Source: Seiridium cupressi (taxonomy: Eukaryota > Ascomycota > Sordariomycetes > Amphisphaeriales > Sporocadaceae). Taken from it: 64,000 nt of DNA. Position 1 is the stretch's first letter; each line of letters opens with the position of its first letter. The notes beneath the pieces are model-generated. The model did not search any database. It saw nothing but the letters and a program-made list of their open reading frames with translations, and was not told the DNA's origin. The position numbers and the translations under genes were made by a program. The stretch spans positions 1 through 64,000 of the forward strand of contig JARVKI010000006.1 of assembly GCA_036674765.1 (NCBI GenBank), read 5' to 3'. Positions 23,579-35,617 of the stretch are shown in pieces.

Positions 23579-26500
23579 ATGGAAGACAGCGGCAAGCCTG
23601 AACATCCTGCTAAACGGCAGAGGCTGGAGGAGTGTGAGAACCAGACTGAGCCTGGTCGCGAGTTCACGCAACCAAGCAGCAGGCAGCATACATTTTGGGA
23701 TGATGTACTACGAGATCCAGTGTCGGTGGGGTTCCAAGGATACACCACGACACAATCGCAAACACTAGAGAATATATGTGCTGAAGAGAGTCTCGATAGT
23801 TCCGAGCATGAATTATGCTGCTTTGGAATGGTAAGATTACACTATCAACGAGGATACAGTTACTAACAATGAAAGATACCAGGAATAACGGGGTACTTTA
23901 AGTGCCTGACTACCACCGATATCCCGTCGTTGTTCACTGTGCAGCTCAAATCGGCAAAAGAGTTCACGTCAGAAGAGTTAGGAATCACTGGCCATGTCAA
24001 TACAGAACATGGCACGCTGATTCAAGGTCTCCTGGACGTACCTGAAATTAGCACAAAACTATCTTGCCTCCCAACGATGACGGCATTGAGGAAGAAACCA
24101 GAATCTTTTGGAAGGGAGCGGTGTGATGTGGAACTTACTATTTTCGGAATTCCGGAACTTTTTGACGAAATCGGAAGATGGCTTCAAGACTTTGATGCTT
24201 ACTTGCAGGACCCACGAGTATGCCATATTGATGTCAAATATTGCAACCCCCATAGACTCTCGTTCACTGATATAAAGTCCTGCCCCCTGGTGTCGGCTGT
24301 AGTTGGAAACCCGCCAAATTTGATGTCGCAGACCATCGGCGACCGTCCAAATTTACTCGACACCCTCACTAACTGCATCGATTTGGAAGAGGCCCCACAG
24401 CCTCGAGTCATCAAATCGAAGCTCAAGATGTAATTTTCAACTCTTTCCCGTCCAAACTTGCCCAGGATTGAGACTGACAATAATATTTAGACATCAGAAG
24501 CAAGCCCTCCACTTTATGATATGCCGCGAACAGGGTTGGCGCAAGAAGCACAACATCCCAGATATTTGGGACCGAGTAGATACCGACAGAGGGCGAATGT
24601 AGGTGTCCGTTTGCTTGCATGTAGCGAAAGGGATATGCGATCAGCAGACTGACACTCGTTCGATCGATATATAGATACGTCAATACTGTTACCAATGTGT
24701 ACCAAAATAACACACCTCAGCAGACACTTGGTGGCATAATTGCAGATCCAATGGGACTTGGGAAGACTCTTACCATGATCGCCCTAATAGCAGCAGATCT
24801 CGAGAGAGACAGCGAAGAAGATCTGGATGAAGATGACGAAATTTTGGCCACGCGCAATATTTCAGCTACTCTAGTCATCGTACCACCGCCATGTTTGTCA
24901 AGCCTGGCCGCCTTCTGACAGTCTCGCCGTGCTGATTAGAAATAGTGATAAGTGCCTGGGAAGAGCAACTTTCAGAGTAAGTGTTACGTAGTGATGCTTG
25001 TGACTACGAATTAACTCTAGTGCAGTCATCTTGTAGATGGCGAATTGCCCTACAGTCGTTATCATGGCAAGGATAAGGCGTCTGCGAGACACAAACTCCA
25101 GACTGACCGCCTTGTATTGACCACTTACCACACGGTGTCAGCCGAGTGGAAGAAGGGCACAAGCTCGGACGATTCCGTCCTATTCTCAGTGCGCTGGAAA
25201 CGGATCGTCCTTGATGAAGGTAGAGTTAAGTGACCAGCTCGTACGTTCTTAAGATCTAACACTCGAATCAGCTCATTTTATTCGCAATGGGAACTCCAGA
25301 ATGGCTCGAGCTATATGTGCACTCCAGTCACAGACGCGATGGGCCGTTACTGGAACCCCGATCCAGAATCGCTTGGGAGATTTGATGAGCTTGCTCAAAT
25401 TCATTCGTGCGCACCCATATGCGGACCCAAAACAATTCGATACAGACATATCGCAGCTATGGAGGTCTGGCAAGGACGAAGAAGCGGTCAGTCGATTGAG
25501 ACGACTTTCCTCGTGCCTGTTGCTACGCAGACCCAAAACCACAATTACACTGCCAGAAAGGACGGACTTGGAATGCCCTGTGGCCTTTGATACGGACGAA
25601 AGGGAAGCCTACAAGAAAATTCATCAGCAAGCCATCGTCAAAATTGACGAGGTCCTGCGGAATGAGAATGGGGCTTTCAAATCCAATGTTTTTGTCAACG
25701 TTCTCCAACAAATTGAGGCTCTTCGCCTCTTTTGTAGCCTAGGACTGAAGTATCATACGCGGCACGAAGCCCATGGCGGCTCATCCATACAGTCTGATGA
25801 CTGGAGCAAAATTGCACAGTCGGTTTTTAACTCTCAGAGACAGATGGGATCCGGTAAGGAAACATCCGTGCTGTGATGATAGTATACTGCTTGATGGTCT
25901 TATTGACACGAAATCTTGTAGTGAGCTGCCTTCAGTGTGCCTCCGTTTTGGGGTTGACTGAAAGCTTGTTAGGTGATGGTGATCCACTCCTACAAGGAGG
26001 CCAGTTCTCCAGATGCCTCAAGTTTCTCTGCGGGGAATGCACACAGAAATCGAAATCTGTCATGCGATGCGGCCATAGACAACATTGCCCTACTACCACG
26101 GTAACGACAGACAGTAACGCTTTCGAAGAAACCGACGGTGTGAATCTTCATGACTTGGGATCTTCTTCTCCCCTCCCATCAAAGATCAAAGCTCTAGTAG
26201 CTGATATACAGTCGCTCCCAGCGAATACCAAGTGGTAAGCAATACTCGATGTTTGCCACATTTATGGGAACTAATCCTGGTCTGAAGCATCGTCTTTTCA
26301 ACCTGGAGATTGACCCTCGATGTCGTCGAGGCCGCTCTCAACCAGGCGTCCCTACCAAGTCTGCGATTTGATGGGAAGTTGCCTCAAAAGGATAGGCAAT
26401 CTGTCATTAATCGATTCAGAGACGGTTCCATTCGCGTCATGCTACTCACTCTCAGCTGTGGAGCGGTTGGGTGAGTGAAAATCATTGACAAAACAGCCGC

Positions 26501-26988
26501 CATTCGCAAGCTTGTCTTGCTATGCTAATAACGGCTATAGTCTTACTCTAACAGCCGCTTCGCGAGCATATCTCCTGGAGCCACACTGGTACGTAAGATG
26601 TTACCACTTTGGTGACAGAGACCCTTACAAACAACCGCAGGAATCCGACTCTAGAAGAGCAAGCACTAGCTCGCATTCATAGGCTAGGACAGACCCAGGA
26701 GGTGACAACCGTGCGCCTGTATGTGCGGGACTCCTTCGAAGAGGTAAGTCAATTACCCTAGTCCACATCTACCTCGGTATCGCAGCTAATTTGGAAGTGA
26801 AGTCAGTCAGGGAAATCCAAAAGTCAAAACAGCAACTTGCCAACGTACTGCTGTCTTCACATGGGGATGATCAAGCAGACGATAGTCTCAGTGCCTTGGA
26901 GGTAAGTTATCATACACAACGTCGCCCGATGACAATAGAAAAGGAAGCCGGGTTAACACATATACAGAAACTACGTTCTCTCCTATGA
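23579..26988 (+). CDS. SNF2-family DNA-dependent ATPase, Rad5/Rad16-like (13 exons)
   Basis: Nuclear DNA translocase of the Rad5/16 branch. Exons: 23579-23830, 23876-24429, 24491-24598, 24675-24892, 24946-24976, 25026-25219, 25272-25853, 25922-26234, 26288-26470, 26541-26588, 26641-26743, 26803-26901, 26968-26988. They join in phase into 901 aa. The N-terminus is unrelated to known folds. Motif I is ADPMGLGKT, motif II DEAH is rebuilt across intron 6, motif III is TGTPIQN, then LLLRRPKTTI. A Cys/His-rich insert (CLQC ... CGEC ... CGH) stands where RING fingers sit in this branch but is not a clean RING. The second lobe has IVFSTWR, then LTLTAASRAYLLEPHWNP and the arginine-finger segment ARIHRLGQTQE. 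The gene looks intact despite the wrecked neighbour. Intron 11 has a nearer AG at 26783-26784 that would give an early TGA; AG at 26801-26802 restores a family-like tail. Whether it repairs DNA or acts in silencing cannot be told from sequence. Confidence 0.9.
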
Positions 26989-27692
26989 ATGGGAACAAAG
27001 TGATATCAAGTTCGTACCACAATCAATTAACTGCGTTTCACGCTCGGTTACGCGATTGTCTAACGCGAATATCGACAAGTTCCTGTTTAGTCGATCTGGG
27101 ATCGTTACTGACTAGTGCTAGTTGGTGTTTTTCTGATTATAGCTGGCTATATATATGTGGAAAAGCAATTGTGATTCAACCTGAAAGTATTCACGGTACG
27201 CGGCGGTACAAAAATCTAGGCTGGGGACGGGGAATGGCCTTTTAGACCTGCTAAGAAGCATGAAAAAGTTCGCGAGAGGAAGCAAGATACGTACCAAGCG
27301 TGCCCCAAGCTCTGCTGAACATGTGAATCGAGACTCTTACATGACACCGATTGATGCTGAACGTTATTTGAAATCATATTAAGCCGCCAACTGCAGCACT
27401 TCTCGCTCGCTCAGGCCCACCGTCAATGCTGCCGAAGCTCAGTCTTGGTTCGGTCATGCACCCTCAGCAAGCCTAAACAGTAGAGTCTTGCGAGGTAGAC
27501 CGGGACTTTGGAATAAATGAAACAGGATGAGGTGCTTTTAAGTCTCATGCCGGGGAGCTGAACCGTGAGGCTTCATCAGATCGATATTGCTCAAGTATAA
27601 GTAACATTACGTTATATGTATTTAAAACATTACGAATCCCTTGCTGCTAGTGATTTGCCACTAGCATAATTACTAGAAATTAGGTAGACATC
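26989..27692. other. Intergenic between convergent genes
   Basis: It holds the 3' regions of the SNF2 gene (plus) and the GH92 gene (minus). It is A/T-leaning and no further feature is seen. Confidence 0.5.
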
Positions 27693-30220
27693 CTACAAAG
27701 AATGCTCAGCTGCTGGAAGCGGCCACACTGGTAATGTATTCAGTCTTCTGATCCTGCTGACAGAGCCAGCGCTGTCGCTGCCGCTTTCCGTGGCTGGACT
27801 CGGCGGCGCCGCGCCAGTAGCCCAGAGAACCGGGTCTGGGCCCAAAACAAACTCCATTGTGCCTCCATCAGCAAAGACGTCGTCCCAGGAGATCCACGCC
27901 TTATCCCAGGCCTCGCCATTGACCTTGAGGCTCTGCACGTAGTACGTGTCCTCGGATCCTCCCGTTGTAGTAATCTGAAGCTCCTTGCTCCCGCCAAGAT
28001 GGATGGTTAGATCATTGAACCACGGCGAACCGATCAGGAAGGTTGTCTGCCCCGTCACAGGATACAGGCCCAGCATCACCCATAGTATCCAGCTCTCCAT
28101 AGCGCCAGCGTCGCTATTTCCTGGTAATCCAGTAGGTGTGGGGCTGTAGTAGTTCTTCGCGTACCAGCGGGTGTAGTATACGGTAAGATCTTGACGCCCG
28201 ACAAAATTGAACAGATATGGCGTCGTGAAACTCGGTTCGTTGCCCGGGTTGAAAAAGCCATCTGAAAACATGATTTTCAGCCGGTCTATGAAGGCGTCCG
28301 TGCCGCCACACAGCGTGATCAAGTGGTCGATGTCATGGTGTGCGTTGAAAGAATACTCAATTGGCAGGGCTTCATAATAATAGTCGCCCCAGTAGCATCC
28401 CCCACACGACACGGGGTCCTGATCGATGAAAGTCCCATTGGGATCAATAGGGCCAAGGAACCCGGTGAAGTTCTGATACACCATATCCGGATTCCATTGG
28501 TTGCGCCAGTTGCGAGAGCGTGAGAGGTACTTGGAGGCATCATCCGTCTTGCCGAGACCGGAGGCCACTTGATAGAGACCGAAGTCGTTGCCGGCGTACT
28601 CGATGGATCGGCTGACGGAGCGGCCGTATGTCGTGGTGATGTAGCCGTATGTCAGCCAATCCGGCAGAGCACCACGACCTTCTTTGGTTGACGAACTCAG
28701 ATCCCGAGAATCGTTGTTGTCAGGGGGGACGGTCTCGGCGTCGGTGACCATTGCTGCGAATGCATCGTCCCAATTGATAGCTCCACGGACACCCTTGACG
28801 TAAGCGTCAGCCAGGACAGTATCGGCGTTTGAGCCACCTTGTGTTGCCCCGTTCCAGAAGGAAGAGCGTGCATCAGGCATAAAGCCATCATGGCGCCATA
28901 TGTCCACAAGGGAACGGATGAACTCTTCGTAGGCCGTTGGCTGAATGATGTGAAACAAAGATGTGGTGCAGCGAAACTAGAATTCGTTAGTAAGAAACTC
29001 CACCAGCCACATTGACTCCAACTCACAAGATCCCATAGGGTGAAGGTGTCGTCATAGTAAGGCTCACTCGACGTCCAGAGCGGGTTCTCGCCAGTCTTGT
29101 TCGTGGGGATGATATTCATGTGGTACAAGGAGGAGTATAAGAGCTGCAAGTTTGTCGTATTTGATGTATCTGTGGTCGTGACTTTGGACAGAACCGCGTC
29201 ATTCCATGCCGCCTGAGCGTCTTGTTCCAGCGTCGACAAAGTAGCATCAGTGGGTATCTCATCATCGACATTACTGCAAGCCTGAGCTGAGGATATGAAA
29301 GATACTCCCACCCTTGAAGTGATTTTGGTCGAGTTAAAGGAGAAGACAGCACCGACACGGGCATCTGATGAAACACTTGTAGACTCGTTATAGGCTGCTA
29401 GCGTTGTAGCGAGTGGTGCCGTTCCTACGAAAGTCTTGAAAGATGCTGGCTGGTCGAAATATCCGCAGAAATAAACCGTCCATTCAGGGGCCCGATTCCA
29501 TCCCTACATTCCAGTAAGTTGCCGCTTGACCGCGCCAAGGTGCAAGCACAGTCATAAAGGACTTACATTATCATAAGAGCCGGAGCCTTCATACCTCAGT
29601 GGGGATCCGTCTTTGGAAGGGGTTACAGTGATATCACCCTTAAGATAGTTCTGCCCCAGACCCTGTCCTCGGTATGACGGAAGAACATGGGACACATCGA
29701 CAATAACGTTGGAGGATGTGCTCGTACTAGGGAATGTGTAGTTGTAGAATCCGGCTCGTCTTGTGCCAGAGAGCTCTAAAGTGGTACCACTTCCAAGCAA
29801 AGCTCGATAGTAACCCACCCTAGTCACATCTGTTGCCGCCCTGGTATCATTGTGGTCGAGTAGCGGATTATCGATGTCCCCTATAACAGGCATTTGAGAC
29901 ACCACGCCGTATTTTGGGGCGCCTCCGGTTCCACTTTCGTGAAGCAGACTAAACCCCGTAAAGTTGCCGGTAGCTTGGTAACCGGAATATGAATCAGAGC
30001 CGGTATACAGATCTGGGCCAAGCTTCACGATGCCTAAAGGGAGACTAACTCCCGGAAATGTGTTTCCCCCGTTCGTATCACCAGTCTATTTTCCGAATTA
30101 GACACTACTATCGAAAAGGATATCAGCTCTGCTTACGTTCGGTAGTACATAGTTCGTCAAATCTTGTGCTGCAGTGACTGATGCAGCCGCAACAATACCA
30201 AGCACCTCCGAAGAACGCAT
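27693..30220 (-). CDS. Secreted glycoside hydrolase family 92 alpha-mannosidase
   Basis: Four exons (30220-30137, 30085-29567, 29503-29027, 28976-27693) join in phase into 787 aa, the usual GH92 size. The protein begins with a short hydrophobic signal peptide (residues ~1-19, MRSSEVLGIVAAASVTAAQ), so secretion is expected. The N-terminal beta-sandwich starts with TNGGNTFPGVSLPLGIVKLGP, and FTGFSLLHESG follows. The catalytic barrel has SEPYYDDTFTLWDLF, GFMPDARSSFWNG, SIEYAGNDFGLYQ, and the C-terminal GNSDAGAMESWILWVMLGLYP and GSPWFNDLTIHL. GH92 enzymes are calcium-dependent exo-mannosidases (alpha-1,2 most often in fungi) acting on N-glycan or cell-wall mannans; the exact linkage is not readable here. 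The start was set by the signal peptide, and the first intron lies right after it. No break is seen. It is isolated from other carbohydrate genes. Confidence 0.93.
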
Positions 30221-32242
30221 TATGAACCCGGTGGCTAATTTTCCAAAAGAAGAAAATAATCACGCGTCGGACAACCAAAGATAGACGAATGTTCAGAATT
30301 CTTGGTTGTAGAGATGCATGATAAATACAATGTAGAGTCCAAGGTTTCTCCGTTTGACGTAGTATTTGCTCATAAGAGGCACCCAATATTACGACCCTAG
30401 CCTGAACGAATGACAGAACCAGAAATGCACGTGCCAGCTATCTCGCATCCGGTCGCTTGCTTTGCCGTCGATACCATCGATAAATCGACGAAATGGATTG
30501 CGGAATAGAGCACGAGCTGCTCTCTCTGTGGATCGGCTGTTGGCTCGATTCCCTGAACCCAAGGGTGATTGCAAGAACGTGCTGGCACCACGTGCTCTGA
30601 ATGGCTGATTTGAGTGGATCCGACTATGCTGCTGTACATGTAGTATGTCAAGCTGCAGACAGCGAACAAAAACAAAACGTGAACGATCGATCGAACAGAG
30701 GGAGCGACTGAACAGAGCGAGTGACCTAAAAGACAAATGAATGGAAAGAGCGAGACTCGAGGCATCACAAGGACAAAAGGTCACCGCGCCGATTCTATAA
30801 GTTCTACGGTATAAGTCAGCCACGAATGGGCGCGTGCCCCACAAGTCTTAAAGGGGCAGGCCAGCGTCCAATGATAGCTAATACTCAGCTACCCACGAGC
30901 GGCATCAGCCGATCTTCATTTGACTTAAATGAAGCTGACTATGAGGGTGCCCATCGCGAGACTAGACGAGATAGTCTTGGGACCGACGGCCGTTTTGGGA
31001 CAAAAAGATCGGCTGAGGCGCCGGAGACCAAGTTGCTGGAACCGGAGCTAGGAACTGAGCAAAACCAGTATCGTGGTTTGCGATCTCGTTGGCATGTAGC
31101 CGAGCATTTGAGCAACGAGACAGGTCCTCAGGATCGGAACAGCCGATTGCAAGGTGATCGCGACACCAGAAGGTTGCGATGAACGAAGCCGCCTTGGCAA
31201 GTCAGAATATCTACTTGTATGGCCAATACCGTTTGAAGCGAAATGAGGATATTTGCAAATCAAGACTAGCGACCAGTCTAATGCTTAAACGTGCGCAGAA
31301 GTCTAGACACCAGTGTACTTCGGGCAAAAGTGGCTTGCTGAAACTTTGCGTCAAAAAGATCCCCTGAGATTCCGCTACCCTCGATTCGTTGCTGAAGATC
31401 GGTAGGTCATGGTAACCCAGCACGTTTCTGGGGACAAGCATACCGTCCCTGCAGGTCTGCCGGAATCGCGTTGTCGAAAGTTATTACCTGTAAAATGGTT
31501 AACAAGGCCTGGAAAAAAAGTCGTAGTTCTCATTTCCTTAATCTGTAAGACGATCCATGTTACTGTTTGGGCGGCGTAAGAAGCTTGTAGTGGAATCAAT
31601 ATGGCTCTGCTCTGCTCAGCTGGGCAGATGCTTGGTGCCTGGTGCTAGACACAGGACTTGGCGCATGTGTACCAGTGGAAGGATCGCATCATTTTGAAGT
31701 ATAAGAGGATGAGGATATTGCAGCATTCCCGTGTGCATGGGTCTTTGTCGAACAATCAGTCCCTTGCTCGGGCTCAGTTAGTGCTGGCGTCTCTTACTTG
31801 CTCGCTGCAAGCTCTGACTTGCTTGGCAGTGGGGCCGCAAGGCACAGGGCAGGTGGTGAAGAAATGGCTTCCACTTTTCTCCATTTCCCTTCCAGTGGCG
31901 GGGTTTTTCTATGTTCGCTTATCGATAAGCGGTGGCTGTCTGACCAAAATATTTCGAAGGCGTCGCGGAACCGCAGCAGTAAATTTACTAATCTTGACAT
32001 ATTGAAGCATGCAATGGAATTGTTCCTGCATAACTGCCTTTCATCGAAAGTTCCTTGATATACAAGCTTCTCACCGCGTCTACAAGCCTATTCCTCGCTT
32101 CTGCCGGAATTTGGAAGCATGAGCCCTCATTGAGCATCGCTCATGCCCTTTGAAAATTCTGCCGGCATTATCGTGACCGCCCAGCTGTTGGGTGAACCAT
32201 CAATACTAGCGACGGAGAGACGACTTTCGTCTCGCTCTGATC
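30221..32242. other. Intergenic between divergent genes
   Basis: It contains the promoter of the GH92 gene and that of the zinc-finger regulator. Short ORFs at 30389-30844 (minus) and 30826-31182 (plus) show no family features. No repeat or RNA gene is recognised. Confidence 0.5.
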
Positions 32243-34711
32243 ATGGGTCGTAGACCCAATCCGTTGATTTTGACATACTTCGAAAGAGGTCCAAAGCTAT
32301 CCGACAACAGCAACAGGTATCCGCATCGTTGCAAGGCCTGCGGTGAGGACTTTCCTAAGGGTCGAATCGACAGCTTGACGAACCATCTCACCAAGCGATG
32401 CCCCGCCATTTCCGAAGCCGAGAGGATCAACGCCTGTCTGGCTCTGCATGGTATCAATGGGAGTCCTGCACGTCGTGCACACACTGCTGCTGTTGTCCAG
32501 TCCAGTGCCGCATTAACCGACTCCGTGGCCGACAATGCCTTGTCGCAGACTAACTGGACTGCGCTCGAGACACTTGCCGAAGTCTCGCGACAGATCAACG
32601 AGTTCAGCGGCAAACATGACGAGCATCTCGCTAGTCCACAGCATGCGCCGCACGATGCAAGCCAGGCCCAGTTCTCCCATCCTCTCATGGCCCTGACATC
32701 CCACCCATTCGAGTTACAAGAGCAGTTCACCCTGGAGAACCCACCTTTGAGCTACGAGAATCGGCCTCAGCAAGAACAACACCAACTGCAGCCTCAAGAC
32801 CTCCAACACGAGCACAACGATCTAGACCATGAACAGGAGATGACAGAGGAGAAGCTACGGAGCTTGCTAGAGTCCGACGATCATGCTCTTGACTCTAACT
32901 TGTCCATGGCGGCAGCCGCTACAGCTCGTCTCAATCCTAGCTTTGTCGACTCTCAAATTCAGCAGCAATTTCACCATGGCCTTTCGCAGGGTGATAACCA
33001 CGATGTTGGCGAGACGCCAACAACCATGGCCACTAACACCACGGGTGAGACCGGCGGTAGTACCGCCGCTATCGCAGGTCTAGATGCCATGGAGACCGTT
33101 GAGGAAGCAGGTCAAGATGCCCAAACAAGTACCGACGTGCTTGATGGGGATGCCACTCCAGGCGTTGAGGCAACTGCCCCCACCAATGCTGTTGACACGA
33201 CTGCTCAAGCAGATGGGATGATGCTGGATCACGGACATGATCATCAGCCCTCCACCCCAATCTCAATGCCTGGGACCAGCGCACCTTTAGCTGCTCAGGA
33301 AGTTATCCCTTCGTGGGGCGAGTTGACCTATATCCCCAACAACATCCAGCCTCCTGCGACTGTCAGCGATCAAAGTCAACAGTTGGCATACACCCTAAAT
33401 AAGGGTGGGTTTAGGATGGATGCTCTGAGCCCCAACGGAACACGCGTTCGGCATTCGCGAGCCCGGTTTGATCCCACCCGAAGAAAAGAGGTACAGGAGG
33501 TAAGACGAATCGGTGCTTGCATCAGATGCCGCATCCTGCGGAAGGTCTGTTCCAAAGGAACCCCGTGTGATACGTGCCGCAAGGTGCTGTCACCCCGTGT
33601 TTGGCATACGGGATGTACACGGACGAAGTTGGCCGAACAAATAGAGCTGTACTCGGCCGGTGTTCAAATTGTTGTGGCTCAAAAGCGAGTTAACAAATTG
33701 AAAGAGGACTACGAGTTGTCCAACAATGGTGTTGTGATCGAGGCTTCTCATTTTCACGAGACGGGACACCAGATCACTCTCCAAGTCCTACAAGGAGTTC
33801 CCTCCGCTGCTATTCAGGAAACACATACTGATTTAGGCCCATCTTTACCCGGTGAGACGATCATGATCGACAACGGCAAAGAGAATATCCCAGCTCAAGT
33901 CGAAAACTACATGCGCCGCATGCTCCCTGAGTTCATCAGCCGTGAGACATCTTCGCATGTCCGAGTCACACTGGAATGTGCTCAGCAAGTTGCTCATGAT
34001 ACTAACGACGAACTACTCAGACGCTCGCTTGAGCTCTGGGGGCTGACAGAAATCATGGATCGGGAGCGTCAGTGGTCTTTTCATAGAAAGTCGAGCAATG
34101 GCGACTGCGGCAATATTTGGTTCAAGGACGAAACATCAACCAACGATCATGATAACGAGGTCTTTACAACATTCTGCACACAGCTTACTGCTGGAGCTGA
34201 GCGGAAAGCATCACACACGAGCAGAAGTTTGCTTGTGGGAATTCAACGAAACCTGCAGGATGGGAGAACGAAGCTTGGATTCCCCATGTTTCTCACTGCG
34301 ATGATCTTTCTCAACTGCGTTGAGAAGATGACATGGTCCTTTAAAGCGTGGGATGGGGAGGCGCTTCGGTCATTGTGGCCGCTGGAAAAGCAGCCCGACA
34401 ACTACTACAACCAAGGTTACGGACTCTGTGAACTGCTGAAGATGCTTCTCCACATTCGCCACATTCTGCCGAAGGTCTCCGAGGGTGAGCCCGACCAGGT
34501 TATCAAGGCCGAAGAAGAGGACGAGATAGTCCAAAAGTATTATGAGGACCTGAATGTCACTCGTAAGTTTTCCTGCCATACTGATAGAAGATATAATTGC
34601 TAATGTTATCTAGCCAACTTCTTGCGTAGTCGCCGCGAGAACTTTTCCTTTGACCAATCGGATTCCCGATCGCTCGAGTTCTTGTTTTGCTCGGCGCTCC
34701 TGCAGCCATAG
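32243..34711 (+). CDS. Fungal transcription regulator with N-terminal BED/C2H2-like finger and central Cys-cluster
   Basis: Two exons (32243-34562, 34614-34711) give 805 aa. Residues ~30-53 hold CKACGEDFPKGRIDSLTNHLTKRC, a BED or C2H2-like finger. A long Gln/His/Glu-rich and Thr/Ala-rich disordered region follows. Near residues 424-458 there is a Zn2Cys6-like cluster (CIRCRILRKVC then CDTC and a sixth Cys). Its last spacing is 12 residues, longer than the usual 6-9, so it may be a variant of the Gal4-type fold. The C-terminal half (YMRRMLPEFISRE, SLELWGLTEIMDRE) is the conserved alpha-helical part seen in this fungal family. The function is inferred as DNA-binding nuclear regulator with unknown targets. 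The reading frame stops at TAG 34709-34711, but 64 further protein-like codons follow (next entry), so the C-terminus is probably truncated in this strain. Confidence 0.85.
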
Positions 34712-34906
34712 GAAGATGCAGGGCGTCCCGAATCATCTCCCAGAACCCCCACCAAACAAGCAACGGAAGATTTCGCATTGACACCCGATCAGGGACAATT
34801 TGAACTTTCCCCAATGCCTCTCTTCGAATGGGTCAGCGAACCGCCGGTAGGTAGCTCGAGCCCTGGTGAGTGGTACTCAACATACCCTCCAGGACCAGGA
34901 TACTAG
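34712..34906 (+). other. Protein-like in-frame extension after TAG of the zinc-finger gene
   Basis: Directly after TAG 34709-34711 the same frame stays open for 64 codons to TAG 34904-34906. The composition suits the disordered tail of a regulator (SSPRTPTKQATEDF, then PMPLFEWVSEPP and GEWYSTYPPGPGY at the end). A CAG-to-TAG change would explain it. Alternatives are read-through, a base-call error, or an unrecognised splice. Confidence 0.6.
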
Positions 34907-35617
34907 CTTATGTCCTGTTCCTGGTCTTGCGCGTTCGATCTTCTGCTTCAGCAGAACCTGTGACAGTCTTCTCTCCATCGGACGACGTTGTATGAGTTCA
35001 CTCCCTTTGCCGTCCAGATGTACGGATACCCCAGTCACGCAGACGACAATACGAGTACATGAATAAAAATAATGGATTTCATTACAGTTGAAATGGATCG
35101 AGTCGCAAGGTAGACAAACATACAGATCCGCAAAAAGAAGCCAAGGATAGTTGAGCGTCCCTGTGAAGGAAATTGTTTGCATTGCATTTCGCTAGTTCTT
35201 CTCTGGCCAGCACGAAGCTGCAGCGAACCGAGAAACGAAGAAAGGAGTGTGCTCTTAGATAGATACCCTGGAATTCAAGGGGCTGGCGTTGAGGGCGTCT
35301 TGCTAATTAGTTGTTGTAGGAGCCCACCGATGATTTGCGGTCTGCTAGCAGTTCAATAGCAGCTCAATACGATACATTCAATTTGTACAGACATTCTGAT
35401 CATGGCTCGCGTGCTTAATGACGACTTTTAGGACCAAGTATGTTTTCATTCCACCCTAAGCTCTGTATCTTTCGTTCTCCACGGGGTTGGTATGAAGATA
35501 CAGCTCCTTGATATCCCCTGGGAGGAGAAAGACTGCGTAAACTGAACCATCGCCTGTCTATCAACACAGCGTCCAAGTTCCTTGATACCCTGAATACTGT
35601 CAAAGTACTTGCAATAC
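34907..35617. other. Intergenic, 3' region
   Basis: It follows the zinc-finger gene (plus) and precedes the minus-strand ORF at 35618. A minus-strand frame at 35446-35667 carries a protein-like stretch (ELGRCVDRQAMVQF, then SCIFIPTPW), which could be a downstream exon of the ORF at 35618-36082. The implied intron would be only ~36 bp, too short to accept. Confidence 0.4.

Noticed and set aside
23579..26988. SNF2 gene as a second pseudogene beside the broken NLR
   Set aside because: All 13 exons join in phase with canonical GT...AG introns and every ATPase motif is intact.
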